From positions 1 to 64,000 of the forward strand of contig NZ_CP136594.1 of NCBI RefSeq assembly GCF_032852305.1: a DNA stretch of 64,000 nucleotides, in the 5' to 3' direction. Origin of the DNA: Parasphingorhabdus sp. SCSIO 66989 (GTDB lineage Bacteria > Pseudomonadota > Alphaproteobacteria > Sphingomonadales > Sphingomonadaceae). The translations under genes and the position numbers were made by a program. The notes below the pieces were generated by a model, which ran no database searches, had not been told where the DNA came from, and worked only from the letters and a program-made list of their open reading frames with translations. The stretch's first letter is position 1; each line of letters opens with the position of its first letter. This document shows positions 14,753-24,450 of the stretch, piece after piece.

Positions 14753-16528
14753 CTAAAACCGCCGGATCACATCCAGAAACGCATCACCATAAGCCTCCAG
14801 CTTTTTCGTACCAACGCCGGAAATCTGCGCCATTTCCATGGGCGAGACAGGCCGGTCGCTGGCCATAGCGCGCAGCACGCTGTCGTGAAAGATAACATAG
14901 GGCGGCACATTGCGCTCTTGCGCCAGTTCGGTGCGTTTGGCGCGCAAAGCATCAAACAGCGGATCGCCAACTGGATTAGGTGTCTGTGAGCGCACGCGAT
15001 TGCGAGGCTTTTTCTTTGGCGGTTCTGCGATGCTAACCCGTTGCTCACCGCGCAGCACCGGCCGCGCCGTTGGCCCCAAAGCAAGCCCGCCATGATCGGT
15101 AGTCACCAGCATTTCATGCGCCATCAACGTCCGCATGACGGGACGCAGCAGAGGCGCGTCCTCGGCGCTGACAATGCCGAACACCGATAGCCGATCATGC
15201 CCGCGCGCCAGCACCTTGTCATCCGGCTGACCGGTCAGCACCTTTTCCAGATGCATAATGCCAAAGCTCTGCCCGGTGCGATAGACGGCGCTTAACAGCT
15301 TTTGCGCCATCTCGGAGACATTGAGTACAGTGGGCGGATTGTCGCAATTATCACAATTGTCACAGGTCTCGGGCGGGTCTTCACCGAAATGCTTGAGCAA
15401 TATCGCACGGCGGCAACCCGGTGTTTCGACCAATGCCGCCAGCGCATTAAGCCGCGCCCGCTCGGCCGCCAGACGGTTTTCCTCAATCTCGCCGAGCCAT
15501 TGCCGCGCCTGGGCAAAATCGGTCGCACCCCAGAAAAGCTGTGCCTCTGCCGGATCACCATCGCGGCCCGCGCGCCCGGTTTCCTGATAATAGGCCTCAA
15601 GCGATTTGGGCAGGCCAGCATGAATCACAAAGCGCACATCGGGCTTGTCGATCCCCATGCCAAAAGCGATGGTGGCGACCATCACCATATCTTCTGAACG
15701 CACAAATTCCGCCTGCGCCGCAGCGCGCTGCTCCGGCGGAAGACCGGCATGATAGACGCCCACCGGGCGACCGGTGGCGGCGATCTGCGCGGCAATTGTC
15801 TCGGTCTTTTTGCGGCTTGGTGCATAGACAATCCCGGCACCCGGATTACGGGCGAGAAAGTCGATAATCTGCTTACCGGCATTTTTGCGCGGGGTGATGG
15901 CGTAGCGGATATTGGGGCGGTCAAACCCGGCAAGCACCAGGCCCTCTAGCGGGATACCGAGCTGATGCAGAATATCCTCGCGCGTTACCTTATCTGCCGT
16001 CGCCGTCAGCGCCAGCCTTGGCACATGTTGGAACTGGTCAAGCAGCGGACGCAGCAGGCGATAATCGGGGCGGAAATCATGCCCCCATTCAGAGACACAA
16101 TGCGCCTCGTCGATAGCAAATAGAGAGATGTCTATGGCAGACAGCAGGTTCTGAAATGCGCCCATTGTGGCTCGTTCGGGGGCGATATAGAGCAGATCCA
16201 GTTCACCGCGGCGTAACCGGTCCGCAGTGGCCGCATTATCGTGATCGGCAGAGGTCATCGCTGCTGCTCTGATCCCCACTGCCTTGGCCGCGCGGATCTG
16301 ATCATGCATCAGCGCAATCAGCGGTGAGATAACAATCGCGGTGCCGGATCGCGCCAATGCAGGGAGCTGATAACACAGCGATTTCCCCGCGCCGGTGGGC
16401 ATCACCGCGAGCGTATTCTCACCGCGCAATACCCGACTGACCACCGCTTCCTGCTTGCCGCGAAAGCCAGAAAACCCAAAGGTCTGACGCAGAATCTCCT
16501 GCGGATCGGTTATGGTGGTAGCGGTCAT
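14753..16528 (-). CDS. recQ: ATP-dependent DNA helicase RecQ
   Basis: RecQ is a 3'-5' DNA helicase of recombination and replication-fork repair. The 591-residue product has Walker A (PTGAGKS, Lys about 49), DEAH box (IDEAHCVSEWGHDFRPDYR), the helicase C motif with QETGRAGRDG, a RecQ zinc-binding region (C-RRAILLKHFGE...CDNC, rich in Cys), and a C-terminal HRDC domain. Length is normal for bacterial RecQ. The start ATG overlaps the stop of the upstream ABC exporter gene by four bases (ATGA). Confidence 0.93.
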   Translation of the reverse strand: MTATTITDPQEILRQTFGFSGFRGKQEAVVSRVLRGENTLAVMPTGAGKSLCYQLPALARSGTAIVISPLIALMHDQIRAAKAVGIRAAAMTSADHDNAATADRLRRGELDLLYIAPERATMGAFQNLLSAIDISLFAIDEAHCVSEWGHDFRPDYRLLRPLLDQFQHVPRLALTATADKVTREDILHQLGIPLEGLVLAGFDRPNIRYAITPRKNAGKQIIDFLARNPGAGIVYAPSRKKTETIAAQIAATGRPVGVYHAGLPPEQRAAAQAEFVRSEDMVMVATIAFGMGIDKPDVRFVIHAGLPKSLEAYYQETGRAGRDGDPAEAQLFWGATDFAQARQWLGEIEENRLAAERARLNALAALVETPGCRRAILLKHFGEDPPETCDNCDNCDNPPTVLNVSEMAQKLLSAVYRTGQSFGIMHLEKVLTGQPDDKVLARGHDRLSVFGIVSAEDAPLLRPVMRTLMAHEMLVTTDHGGLALGPTARPVLRGEQRVSIAEPPKKKPRNRVRSQTPNPVGDPLFDALRAKRTELAQERNVPPYVIFHDSVLRAMASDRPVSPMEMAQISGVGTKKLEAYGDAFLDVIRRF

Positions 16529-18351
16529 GATCCGACGGTCTCCATGTCGTCCTGATCCGCAGAATCATCGGCGGCCTGGCGCGCCCACATTTCGGCATAG
16601 AGACCATTTTTGGCCAGCAATTCCTGATGTGTCCCGCTTTCTGCCACCTTGCCCTTATCGAGAACAATAATCCGGTCGGCATGGGTAACGGTCGACAGGC
16701 GATGCGCGATTACCAATGTTGTGCGTTGCTGGGCAATATCGCGTAACGTATCGAGGATCGCTTCTTCGGTGCGACTGTCGAGGGCGCTGGTGGCTTCGTC
16801 GAGGACCAAAATCGGCGGATTTTTCACCAAGGTTCGGGCGATGGCAACACGCTGTTTTTCGCCGCCGGAGAGTTTCAGGCCGCGTTCGCCGACCGGGGTA
16901 TCATAGCCTTGGGGCAAGCCCTCGATAAATCCTGCAATGGCGGCGCCTTGCGCGGCTTCGCGGACGGTCGCCTTATCAGCATCGCCATGACCATAAGCGA
17001 TATTATAGCCGATGGTATCATTGAACAGCACGGTATCCTGCGGCACGATGCCGATGGCATTGCGTACCGAGGCCTGAGTGACATTGGCAACATTCTCGCC
17101 GCCGATCATCACCGCGCCGCTTTTAGCATCGTAAAAGCGGAAGAGCAGCCGGGCGATGGTCGATTTGCCTGCGCCTGAAGGGCCGACAATCGCCAGCGTC
17201 TCCCCCGCACCAACCTCAAAGCTCAGGCCATTGAGGATCATCCGGTCATCATCATAGCCGAAGCTGACATTATCAAAACGCACGCCGGTGTCGGCCAGTG
17301 CCAATGGCTGCGCGCCCGGTTTGTCGGTGACTTCGGCTTCAGTATCAATCAGGGTAAACATCGCCGCCATGTCGACCAGACCCTGACGGATGGTGCGATA
17401 GACCATGCCGAGCAGGTCCAGCGGGCGGAAAAGTTGCAGCAGCAGGCCGTTGACTAACACCAGGTCACCCACAGACAGCCGCCCGGTGGACCAGCCCCAA
17501 ACGGTAAACGCCATCGCGCCGCCCATCATCAGATTGGTGATAAAAGACTGGCCTATATTAAGCAGCGCCAGCGAGTTTTCCGATGTGACGGCAGCATCGG
17601 CATAGGCGCGGGTGGCGGTCTGATAGCGCGCACTTTCGCGGTCCTCCGCACCGAAATATTTCACCGTCTCATAGTTGAGCAGCGAGTCCACCGCCTTGGC
17701 CAATGCCTCGCTGTCGAGATTGTTCATCTCGGCCCGCAACTTGCTGCGCCACTCGGTGATGCGGCTGGTGAAAATGGTATAGAGCGCCACCATAACCAGA
17801 GTCGCCGCCACCAGTGGCCAGCCGAAATTGATCCAGAAGATCACCAGCACCGCGGTCAGCTCGATGATCGTCGGCGCGATATTGAACAACAGGAAATAGA
17901 GCATGATGTCGATGCTCTTGGTGCCGCGTTCGATCACCTTGGTGATTTCACCAGTGCGGCGGGCGAGATGAAAGCGCAAGGACAGGCGATGCAGGCGGAC
18001 AAACACATGCTCCGCCAGTTGCTGCGTCGCGCGCTGGCCAACGCGTTCAAACACAATATTGCGGATATTGTCCGAAACCACCGCGCCAAATCGCGCCAAG
18101 GCATAAAGCCCGACCAGCGCCATAATCAGCGTCACCGCTTCGGATGTCTCACCCGACATCGCATCCACCGCCGCCTTGAAGGCAAAGGGCATGGAGAGGA
18201 CAATCGCCTTGCTGATCAGGATCAGCGACAGCGCTACAACAATCCTTAGCCGCAATCCGGGCGCATCTTTGGGCCAGAGATAGGGCAGAAAGCGCCGTAC
18301 CACGCCCCAATCGGGCAAGGCATCATCGGGGCGGGAGGTATCGGGTGGCAT
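16525..18351 (-). CDS. Atm1/HMT1-type ABC exporter
   Basis: This 608-residue half-transporter has an N-terminal membrane domain of about six helices fused to an ATPase domain. The order is normal: VSFGYDDDRMILNG, Walker A (GPSGAGKST), Q-loop (VPQDTVLFND), signature (LSGGEKQRVAIAR), Walker B (ILVLDEATSALD), His switch (IAHRLSTV). Sequence fits the Atm1/ABCB7 family, which exports glutathione-linked compounds involved in iron-sulfur cluster or metal homeostasis, rather than a lipid-A flippase. I preferred the ATG at 18351 over the upstream TTG. It is translationally coupled to recQ. Confidence 0.9.
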   Translation of the reverse strand: MPPDTSRPDDALPDWGVVRRFLPYLWPKDAPGLRLRIVVALSLILISKAIVLSMPFAFKAAVDAMSGETSEAVTLIMALVGLYALARFGAVVSDNIRNIVFERVGQRATQQLAEHVFVRLHRLSLRFHLARRTGEITKVIERGTKSIDIMLYFLLFNIAPTIIELTAVLVIFWINFGWPLVAATLVMVALYTIFTSRITEWRSKLRAEMNNLDSEALAKAVDSLLNYETVKYFGAEDRESARYQTATRAYADAAVTSENSLALLNIGQSFITNLMMGGAMAFTVWGWSTGRLSVGDLVLVNGLLLQLFRPLDLLGMVYRTIRQGLVDMAAMFTLIDTEAEVTDKPGAQPLALADTGVRFDNVSFGYDDDRMILNGLSFEVGAGETLAIVGPSGAGKSTIARLLFRFYDAKSGAVMIGGENVANVTQASVRNAIGIVPQDTVLFNDTIGYNIAYGHGDADKATVREAAQGAAIAGFIEGLPQGYDTPVGERGLKLSGGEKQRVAIARTLVKNPPILVLDEATSALDSRTEEAILDTLRDIAQQRTTLVIAHRLSTVTHADRIIVLDKGKVAESGTHQELLAKNGLYAEMWARQAADDSADQDDMETVGS

Positions 18352-18412
18352 TACCAAGAGGAATTAGGCGTAGCGGTCTTGCATCGCAAGCCCATTGGTT
18401 TGAACCGGCGGT

Positions 18413-20554
18413 CTAAAAAGTGCCCGTGAGGTCCAGCGAAACGATCTGGCCGAAGGCACGTTCGCGCCGCTCGGTAAAGGCGATGGGGCCATCGCGACGC
18501 CCTTCAGAGAATTCACGCAAGAACCCGTCGCTCAAGCCCAACAGGTTCGATACATTCAGCCGCGCCGTCATGCCCGCAACATTTTTATGTTCAAAGAACA
18601 TCCCCAGATCAGGTTTGGTCTCAAAGCTGAGACTACGCAGATCAAGCCTGAATCCGCTGGAGTTTTCGCGGCGGAATAGAAATGCACCCCACGCCACTTC
18701 GGTATCCGGAACATCATGACGAAAGTTCAGGTCAATGGTGTAGATACGGTCATCATTGATCCGCCGCGAAACCCCGGTCAGCGGGTCGTCAACGCGGCTG
18801 GTCTGCCAGAAAAGGCCGACATCCAGACGTGCCCCGGGAATACCCAGATCGTCAAACAGCAAGGTGCCATTGAGCTCAGCCCCCAGACGCCATGCACTAT
18901 CAAGATTACCCGGCGCCTCCAGCGTGTCGGATATCGGCACGCGATCAACAATATCGCTGATCAGCGTATAGAATAGTCGCAAATTCATATTGCCTAGCGA
19001 ACCGAGACTCTGCTGTGCTTCAACCTCAAAATTCCAGTTTTGCTCAGGCACGAGTTGTGGGTTGCCACCATTATCGACTTCATTGCCGAGATCAGGCTGG
19101 GCGATGAAGTCAAAGAAATTGAGCTGGCCGACATTGCGCTCCAACGTGAAATTGAGATCGAGATTGGCATTGGTGTTCCAGGTAAGCGCGACCGAGCCTT
19201 TTGGGCGGACAAAGCTGCGCGTCAGGCCGAACTCTCCTGTCTGCGACAACTCGCTATATTCAGCACCAAAATTGGATTGCAGCGTCAGATTAGGTGCCAG
19301 GCGGCGACCATAGGTCAATATGATTTCCCCGCGTACCTCCTCAACCCGGCTGGTTGCATTGTCGAGTGGTGCGGGCACAAATTCACCATTGGGGTCAAGG
19401 CTAAACAGTTCAGCCTCGATATCGAGAAAGTTGAACGCACCTTCTGCAGCAATCTGCCAGTCATTGCCGTTCTTGGACCGCCAGCCATATTCAGCGCGGG
19501 CGATGCTCTCGCCCTCATCGGCGGTCTGGTCGAATAAGCTACCGGTTGCCGGGTTTCCATCGCCCGGTATGCGACGAAACTCATCAATGGTGGGGCTATG
19601 CTCATAACGCTGAAAGCCGATAAGCTTCAGCCGTCCGCCAGCCAGCGCGAAATCATAATCGGCGCTGATCTCGAAATTGCGTTCATCCTCTGCACTGCGA
19701 AACGGCTCTAATATGTCGGGGATACCCTCTTGTGATCGGATAGTGTCAATCTCGGTACTGAAATTCTGGATCTGAAAGCGGCCATTGAAGTTGAAGATCG
19801 ATCCGGCATCGCTGGTGCGACCATAAAACAGTGTCAGTGCCGGACGGTCAGAGTAAAAGCGTGCAATCTCGTCGCGGGTAAACAACAATTCACCATCAGG
19901 CCCGGTTATCAATTCCGGCCCAAAACCACCCTGTCGGCGACCATCATTTTCCACTGTGATGGTGTAGTCTGCCTTGCCCAGCTTGCCGCTGACCGAAACC
20001 TCACCGCTAAACCAGTCATCTTCCAGCCGCTGGCGCAGCACCGGGTTCCAGCTAAAATTGCCGGTGAGGCCCTGACGCGATACCACCAGATTGAGCACCT
20101 GCCCCGATAGCCCGGCAATATTCAGCGTAGCACCATCGAGGATTTCAAGCCGTTCAACCGCCGAAGCGTTGATACGGCTCAATGCGGTTTCGGCATCATT
20201 GGTCTTGCCGGAAATGCGCTGGCCGTTGATGAGCACATTTTGCTGTGCCTGTCCCAGACCGCGCTCATTGGCATCGGAACCGGAAATGGTGAAGCCGGGG
20301 ATTTGCTGCACCATATCCAGCGCCGAGCGCGGATTGAAGCGGGAGAAAGCCTCAGGCGCATAGATATCGCGGCCATTTTCACGCGTCGGGCGCGGGGCGC
20401 TGTCGGCGTTTAACTCGGCCGAAGCTTGGGCCTCGGGGTCTGTGATGGAAATGGCAGGCTCGGAATCCTCAATGTCCGACTCTGTCTGCGCATGGGCAGC
20501 AGAGGCAAGCGGAACAGAAACAAGCAGCACACTGCCAACAAGCAAAACTCGCAC
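18413..20554 (-). CDS. TonB-dependent receptor
   Basis: This 713-residue outer-membrane protein has a signal peptide (ending ASAAHAQ), a plug domain (e.g. LDMVQQIPGFTISGSDANE, INGQRISGK, VERLEILDG), and a long beta-barrel rich in alternating aromatic/charged strands, ending in LDLTGTF-like terminal Phe. It is on the short side for a TonB receptor. No TonB box is obvious near the mature N-terminus. The start is a GTG preceded by a GAAGGCGG ribosome-binding site. The ligand is unknown; there is no siderophore or vitamin gene beside it. The only neighbour of possible relevance is the Atm1-type exporter downstream. Confidence 0.88.
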   Translation of the reverse strand: MRVLLVGSVLLVSVPLASAAHAQTESDIEDSEPAISITDPEAQASAELNADSAPRPTRENGRDIYAPEAFSRFNPRSALDMVQQIPGFTISGSDANERGLGQAQQNVLINGQRISGKTNDAETALSRINASAVERLEILDGATLNIAGLSGQVLNLVVSRQGLTGNFSWNPVLRQRLEDDWFSGEVSVSGKLGKADYTITVENDGRRQGGFGPELITGPDGELLFTRDEIARFYSDRPALTLFYGRTSDAGSIFNFNGRFQIQNFSTEIDTIRSQEGIPDILEPFRSAEDERNFEISADYDFALAGGRLKLIGFQRYEHSPTIDEFRRIPGDGNPATGSLFDQTADEGESIARAEYGWRSKNGNDWQIAAEGAFNFLDIEAELFSLDPNGEFVPAPLDNATSRVEEVRGEIILTYGRRLAPNLTLQSNFGAEYSELSQTGEFGLTRSFVRPKGSVALTWNTNANLDLNFTLERNVGQLNFFDFIAQPDLGNEVDNGGNPQLVPEQNWNFEVEAQQSLGSLGNMNLRLFYTLISDIVDRVPISDTLEAPGNLDSAWRLGAELNGTLLFDDLGIPGARLDVGLFWQTSRVDDPLTGVSRRINDDRIYTIDLNFRHDVPDTEVAWGAFLFRRENSSGFRLDLRSLSFETKPDLGMFFEHKNVAGMTARLNVSNLLGLSDGFLREFSEGRRDGPIAFTERRERAFGQIVSLDLTGTF

Positions 20555-20699
20555 TGCCGCCTTCTTTCTTCAGAAACTGGCTTGAGTGGACCGGTTTCCC
20601 ACCTGCCAATTGTGAACTCGGGTAAACCCCTTGGGCTGACCACCGCTGTAGTCACAACCGCAGTTCGACCAAAAGCCCCGTTTGCAGGATTAGCGACGC

Positions 20700-21377
20700 C
20701 TATTGGCGCCAATCAGCAATGCGCCAGCCATGCGCTCTAGCGTGATCGGCCAATGGCGGGTGCGGGTTTACGGCGACAGGCTCGCTGCCTAATAAAAGCA
20801 TTGGAACATCAGAGACATGATCTGAGTAGGTGCGGGCCACAGCTATGGTATCGTTTGCCTCTGAGGCGTTTTCGATCCAGTCATTAATCCGCATCAGCTT
20901 GGCTTCACCATAGCAATTTTCACCATCAATCCGTGCCCTCACATGGGCGCTGTCTTCGCCGATCAGGCGCGTACCCAGCACCACATCAAAGCCCAGCCGC
21001 CGCGCAATCGGTGCGGCATAAAGCGCATAGGACGCCGTTGCCATCACCAGCTGGCATCCTTCCGCCTTGTCAGCGGCAATCTGCCGCAGCGCACCGGGCT
21101 GGATGTTCCTTGCCATCACCTTATCGGCATAGCTTTCGATATGCGGCTCGAGCTGGCGGGTCGAAGCCACGCCGCCAAGAAACAGAAGCTGGTTCAGTTC
21201 TTTCAGACGATCCCTGCTGACCATTCTCAGAAGATAACCAAGCCCGAATACTGCGGAAATCGGCAGGAACAAGAGCCGCCATGGCGCACGACGCAATGCG
21301 ACATGCATCAGAAAGGCGGAATAAGTTGGTCGCCGGGTGATCGTCTTATCCATATCGTAAATCACCAAGGGGCGCAT
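20700..21377 (-). CDS. HAD-superfamily phosphatase (HAD-IB, SerB-like)
   Basis: This 225-residue protein has the HAD phosphatase motifs: motif I DMDKTIT (nucleophile first Asp), motif II TASY, motif III around GEAKLMRI (Lys) and motif IV YSDHVSDVPML (Asp). A membrane-like stretch (APWRLLFLPISAVFGLGYLL) sits in the cap region, which is typical of the HAD-IB subfamily that includes phosphatidylglycerophosphate and sugar-phosphate phosphatases. The substrate is unknown. It is divergent from the Mla operon that starts about 100 bases away. Confidence 0.85.
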   Translation of the reverse strand: MRPLVIYDMDKTITRRPTYSAFLMHVALRRAPWRLLFLPISAVFGLGYLLRMVSRDRLKELNQLLFLGGVASTRQLEPHIESYADKVMARNIQPGALRQIAADKAEGCQLVMATASYALYAAPIARRLGFDVVLGTRLIGEDSAHVRARIDGENCYGEAKLMRINDWIENASEANDTIAVARTYSDHVSDVPMLLLGSEPVAVNPHPPLADHARAHGWRIADWRQ

Positions 21378-21477
21378 AGCGGGTTCCGTGTATCATCCTG
21401 GTTCGGCTCAGCCTGACCCACGCCCTAAACCATAAAGCCTTGTGAATCGAAAGGCTTTCCCGCATGTATCGCCAATC

Positions 21478-22590
21478 ATGAGCGATATGGCCGATTTTAC
21501 TGTTCAGCATGAAGAGGGTGATCAGGCCGTGCTCCATCTCTCCGGGGTGCTGGATATAACCACCGCTGGTATGATTAACCAACAGCTGAATGCACTGGAT
21601 CAGCAGATTGATGTGATCGATCTCAACGAGGTGGATGAGGTCGATACGGTCGGCGCATGGATCGTCCATCGGTTACGCCGTGACCATATGGCCGAAGTAC
21701 GCCATGCATCACCTGAAGCCATGCGATTAATGGGCGCAGTCGCCAGCGCCGATGAACCGGGGCAGGTGAAAGCTCCCGTACTTATCGCGCCCTTGCGGAT
21801 TTTGGCCGAGATGGGCGAGGCCACCTCGCATGCCTTTGCCAGCATGTTTGGCACTATCGGCTTTATTGGCTCGCTGCTTGCCAGCTTCTTTGATGTGGTA
21901 CGCGAACCTTCGCGCTTTCGCTGGCGCGCCTTGGTGCGCCATTTTGAGCTGGTTGGCGTCACCGCGCTCGGCATTGTCGGGCTGATGAGCTTTTTGATCG
22001 GCATCGTCATTGCGCAACAGGGTGCGGTGCAGTTGCGGCAATTTGGTGCCGAGATCTTCACCATCAATCTGGTCGGTCGCCTGACCTTGCGCGAGCTGGG
22101 CGTGTTGATGACCGCCATCATGGTCGCCGGGCGCTCGGGCTCGGCCTTTGCCGCTCAAATAGGGACGATGAAGCTGACCGAGGAGGTTGATGCCATGCGC
22201 ACCATCGGCGTCGAACCGATGCAGGCGCTGGTCCTGCCGCGCGTATTGGCGGCGGTGCTGATGATGCCGCTGCTCGGCTTTTATTCCTCGCTGGTCGCCA
22301 TGTTTGGCGGCGCGATACTATGTGCATTAACGCTGGATATCCCGATCAGCACCTTTGTCACCACGATCCAGCAAGTGGTGCCGATGCATGACCTTTGGGT
22401 TGGGCTGGTCAAGGCGCCGGTGTTCGGCGCAATTGTTGCCTTGTCGGGCTGTTATCAGGGCATGCTGGTCAAGGGCAATGCCGAGGATGTCGGCCTGCGC
22501 ACCACAGCTGCGGTGGTGCAGGCGATTTTCATGATCATCGTGCTCGATGCATTTTTTGCGGTGTTCTTCACCTGGGTGGGATGGGGGTAA
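21478..22590 (+). CDS. MlaE-family lipid ABC transporter permease with N-terminal STAS domain
   Basis: This 370-residue protein is the permease of a Mla/MCE phospholipid transporter. The first ~100 residues form a STAS-like module (LDITTAGMINQQLNAL, IDLNEVDEVDTVGAWIV) that in other species is the separate MlaB subunit. The rest is the MlaE-type integral membrane domain with about five to six helices and conserved segments VTALGIVGLMSF, LRELGVLMTAIMVAGRSGSA and EVDAMRTIGVEPMQALVLPR. The ATG at 21478 gives a short, sensible N-terminus. It is first in an operon with an ATPase, an MCE protein and a lipoprotein, so it moves phospholipids between membranes, direction unknown. Confidence 0.9.
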   Translation: MSDMADFTVQHEEGDQAVLHLSGVLDITTAGMINQQLNALDQQIDVIDLNEVDEVDTVGAWIVHRLRRDHMAEVRHASPEAMRLMGAVASADEPGQVKAPVLIAPLRILAEMGEATSHAFASMFGTIGFIGSLLASFFDVVREPSRFRWRALVRHFELVGVTALGIVGLMSFLIGIVIAQQGAVQLRQFGAEIFTINLVGRLTLRELGVLMTAIMVAGRSGSAFAAQIGTMKLTEEVDAMRTIGVEPMQALVLPRVLAAVLMMPLLGFYSSLVAMFGGAILCALTLDIPISTFVTTIQQVVPMHDLWVGLVKAPVFGAIVALSGCYQGMLVKGNAEDVGLRTTAAVVQAIFMIIVLDAFFAVFFTWVGWG

Positions 22591-22597
22591 GCCCGAT

Positions 22598-23437
22598 ATG
22601 AGCCGCAAATCCGACCGCAATACAACGCCCGAATTGCCCGAACGCGGCGAGCCGATAATCTCGATCAAGGGCCTGCGCAATGCCTTTGGCGATCAGGTGG
22701 TGCATAATGATCTCGACCTTGAGGTGCGACGCGGCGAAATCCTCGGCGTTGTCGGCGGATCGGGGACCGGCAAGTCGGTGCTGATGCGCTCGATCATCGG
22801 GCTGCAAAGCCCCGAGCAAGGCGAAATCTCGGTGCTGGGGCGCAATGTCTGCGGCGGAGAGCGCAACTATCTCGGCATCCGCCGCCGCTGGGGCGTGTTG
22901 TTTCAGGGCGGAGCGCTGTTTTCGACATTGACCGTAGGCGAGAATGTCACCGTGCCAATGAAGGAGTTTTACCCCGATATCAGTCAGGACTTGCGCCACG
23001 AAATTGCACTCTACAAGATCATGCTCTCCGGCCTGCCCGCCAGCGCGGCGAACAAATACCCGTCCGAGCTTTCCGGTGGCATGAAGAAGCGCGCCGGACT
23101 GGCCCGCGCACTGGCGCTTGATCCCGATCTGTTATTCCTTGATGAACCAACAGCCGGGCTCGACCCGATTGGCGCCGCTGCCTTTGATGCCCTCACCCGC
23201 GAATTGCAGCAAACGCTGGGCTTTACCGTATTTCTCATCACCCATGACCTCGATACGCTGCATGAAATCTGCGATCGGGTAGCGGTGCTGGCGGACCAGA
23301 AGGTCATCGGCATTGGCACGATTGACGAATTGCTGGCGACCGATCACCCATGGATACAGGAATATTTTAACGGCCCGCGTGGCCGCGCCGCAAAAACGGC
23401 GCAAATCCGTGCGCATCCGGCGGATTATGAGATATAG
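22598..23437 (+). CDS. MlaF-type ABC transporter ATP-binding protein
   Basis: This 279-residue ATPase energises the lipid transporter. It has Walker A (GGSGTGKSVL), a signature (LSGGMKKRAGLARALALD) and Walker B (LLFLDEPTAGLD), with the His loop LITHDLDTL. The Ala/Gly-rich first residues before GLRNAFGDQ are unremarkable. The ATG at 22598 follows the permease stop by seven bases, so the genes are one unit. The KKRAGLAR variation after the signature is typical of the MlaF/Ttg2A branch. It acts at the cytoplasmic face of the inner membrane. Confidence 0.92.
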   Translation: MSRKSDRNTTPELPERGEPIISIKGLRNAFGDQVVHNDLDLEVRRGEILGVVGGSGTGKSVLMRSIIGLQSPEQGEISVLGRNVCGGERNYLGIRRRWGVLFQGGALFSTLTVGENVTVPMKEFYPDISQDLRHEIALYKIMLSGLPASAANKYPSELSGGMKKRAGLARALALDPDLLFLDEPTAGLDPIGAAAFDALTRELQQTLGFTVFLITHDLDTLHEICDRVAVLADQKVIGIGTIDELLATDHPWIQEYFNGPRGRAAKTAQIRAHPADYEI

Positions 23438-23508
23438 CCTTCGCCATGGAGCCGATCAGATACGAATTTGCGCTGTCAAAAGCGGAATAACAGGATAGAC
23501 ATAAGGCA

Positions 23509-24450
23509 ATGGAAACACGCGCAAATCATATCTGGGTCGGTGCTATCACTTTGGTGCTGCTGCTGGCGCTGGCGGCGTTTATCGTCTGGCTGGCGCGCTT
23601 TGGCGATGGCGATAACAAGCAATATGATATTTTCTTCAAGCAATCGGTGAACGGACTGGCTGTCGGCTCGGGCGTGTCTTTCTCCGGCGTTAATGCCGGG
23701 CAGGTGACCGAGGTGCAGCTTTGGGACAAAGACCCGGAATTTGTCCGGGTGCGAGTCTCTGTTGCCGAGAATATCCCGGTGCTGCAGGGAACAACCGCGA
23801 CAATCCAGAGTGTCAGCTTTACCGCCCCGCCGCAAATCCTGCTTGATGGCGCGCTGAAAGGGCAAAAACCGATTACCAGCCCGGGACCCGAGGGTGTTCC
23901 GGTCATCCCGACCAAACCCGGAGCGCTTGGCGAGCTGCTGAATACCGCGCCACTGCTGATTGAGCGGCTAGCGACGCTGACCGAGCGACTGACGCAGACA
24001 TTGTCGCCGGAAAACCAGGAATCAATCGCCGCTTTGCTCGCCAATTCGGCGGTCATCACCGAAGAATTTGCGCGCCAATCACCCGAGATCGGCAAGTCTT
24101 TGCGCGAGCTGCAAGCGACGCTCAAGGCCACACAGACCACGCTCGATAAATATGGCACACTTGCTGACAATGCCAATGGCCTGATCGGAAAGGAAGGCAC
24201 GGCGCTCGCTGCCGAACTGCGCGAGACGCTGAAATCGGCACAGGGCGCGATGGAGGAACTGGAGCGTACCTCTGCGGCGGCGCAGCCGGGGCTGGCCGAA
24301 TTCTCCAATGAAACCTTGCCACAGACCGAAGCGCTGATCCGCGATTTGCGTGCTATGTCCGCCGCGCTGACGGCGATTACCGAGAAACTCGATCAGGAAG
24401 GTGCCGGGGCATTGCTCGGCTCTCCCGCATTGCCGGATTATAAACAATGA
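23509..24450 (+). CDS. MCE/MlaD family protein
   Basis: This 313-residue protein is the periplasmic lipid-binding subunit of the transporter. It starts with one membrane anchor (WVGAITLVLLLALAAFIVWL), followed by the MCE domain (VNGLAVGSGVSFSGVNAGQVTEV). A long helical C-terminal half with repeated LRELQATLKATQTTL-type segments and LAELRETLKSAQGAM likely forms the extended helical needle or coiled region typical of longer MCE proteins. It follows the ATPase gene by 71 bases and overlaps the lipoprotein gene by four bases. Confidence 0.9.
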   Translation: METRANHIWVGAITLVLLLALAAFIVWLARFGDGDNKQYDIFFKQSVNGLAVGSGVSFSGVNAGQVTEVQLWDKDPEFVRVRVSVAENIPVLQGTTATIQSVSFTAPPQILLDGALKGQKPITSPGPEGVPVIPTKPGALGELLNTAPLLIERLATLTERLTQTLSPENQESIAALLANSAVITEEFARQSPEIGKSLRELQATLKATQTTLDKYGTLADNANGLIGKEGTALAAELRETLKSAQGAMEELERTSAAAQPGLAEFSNETLPQTEALIRDLRAMSAALTAITEKLDQEGAGALLGSPALPDYKQ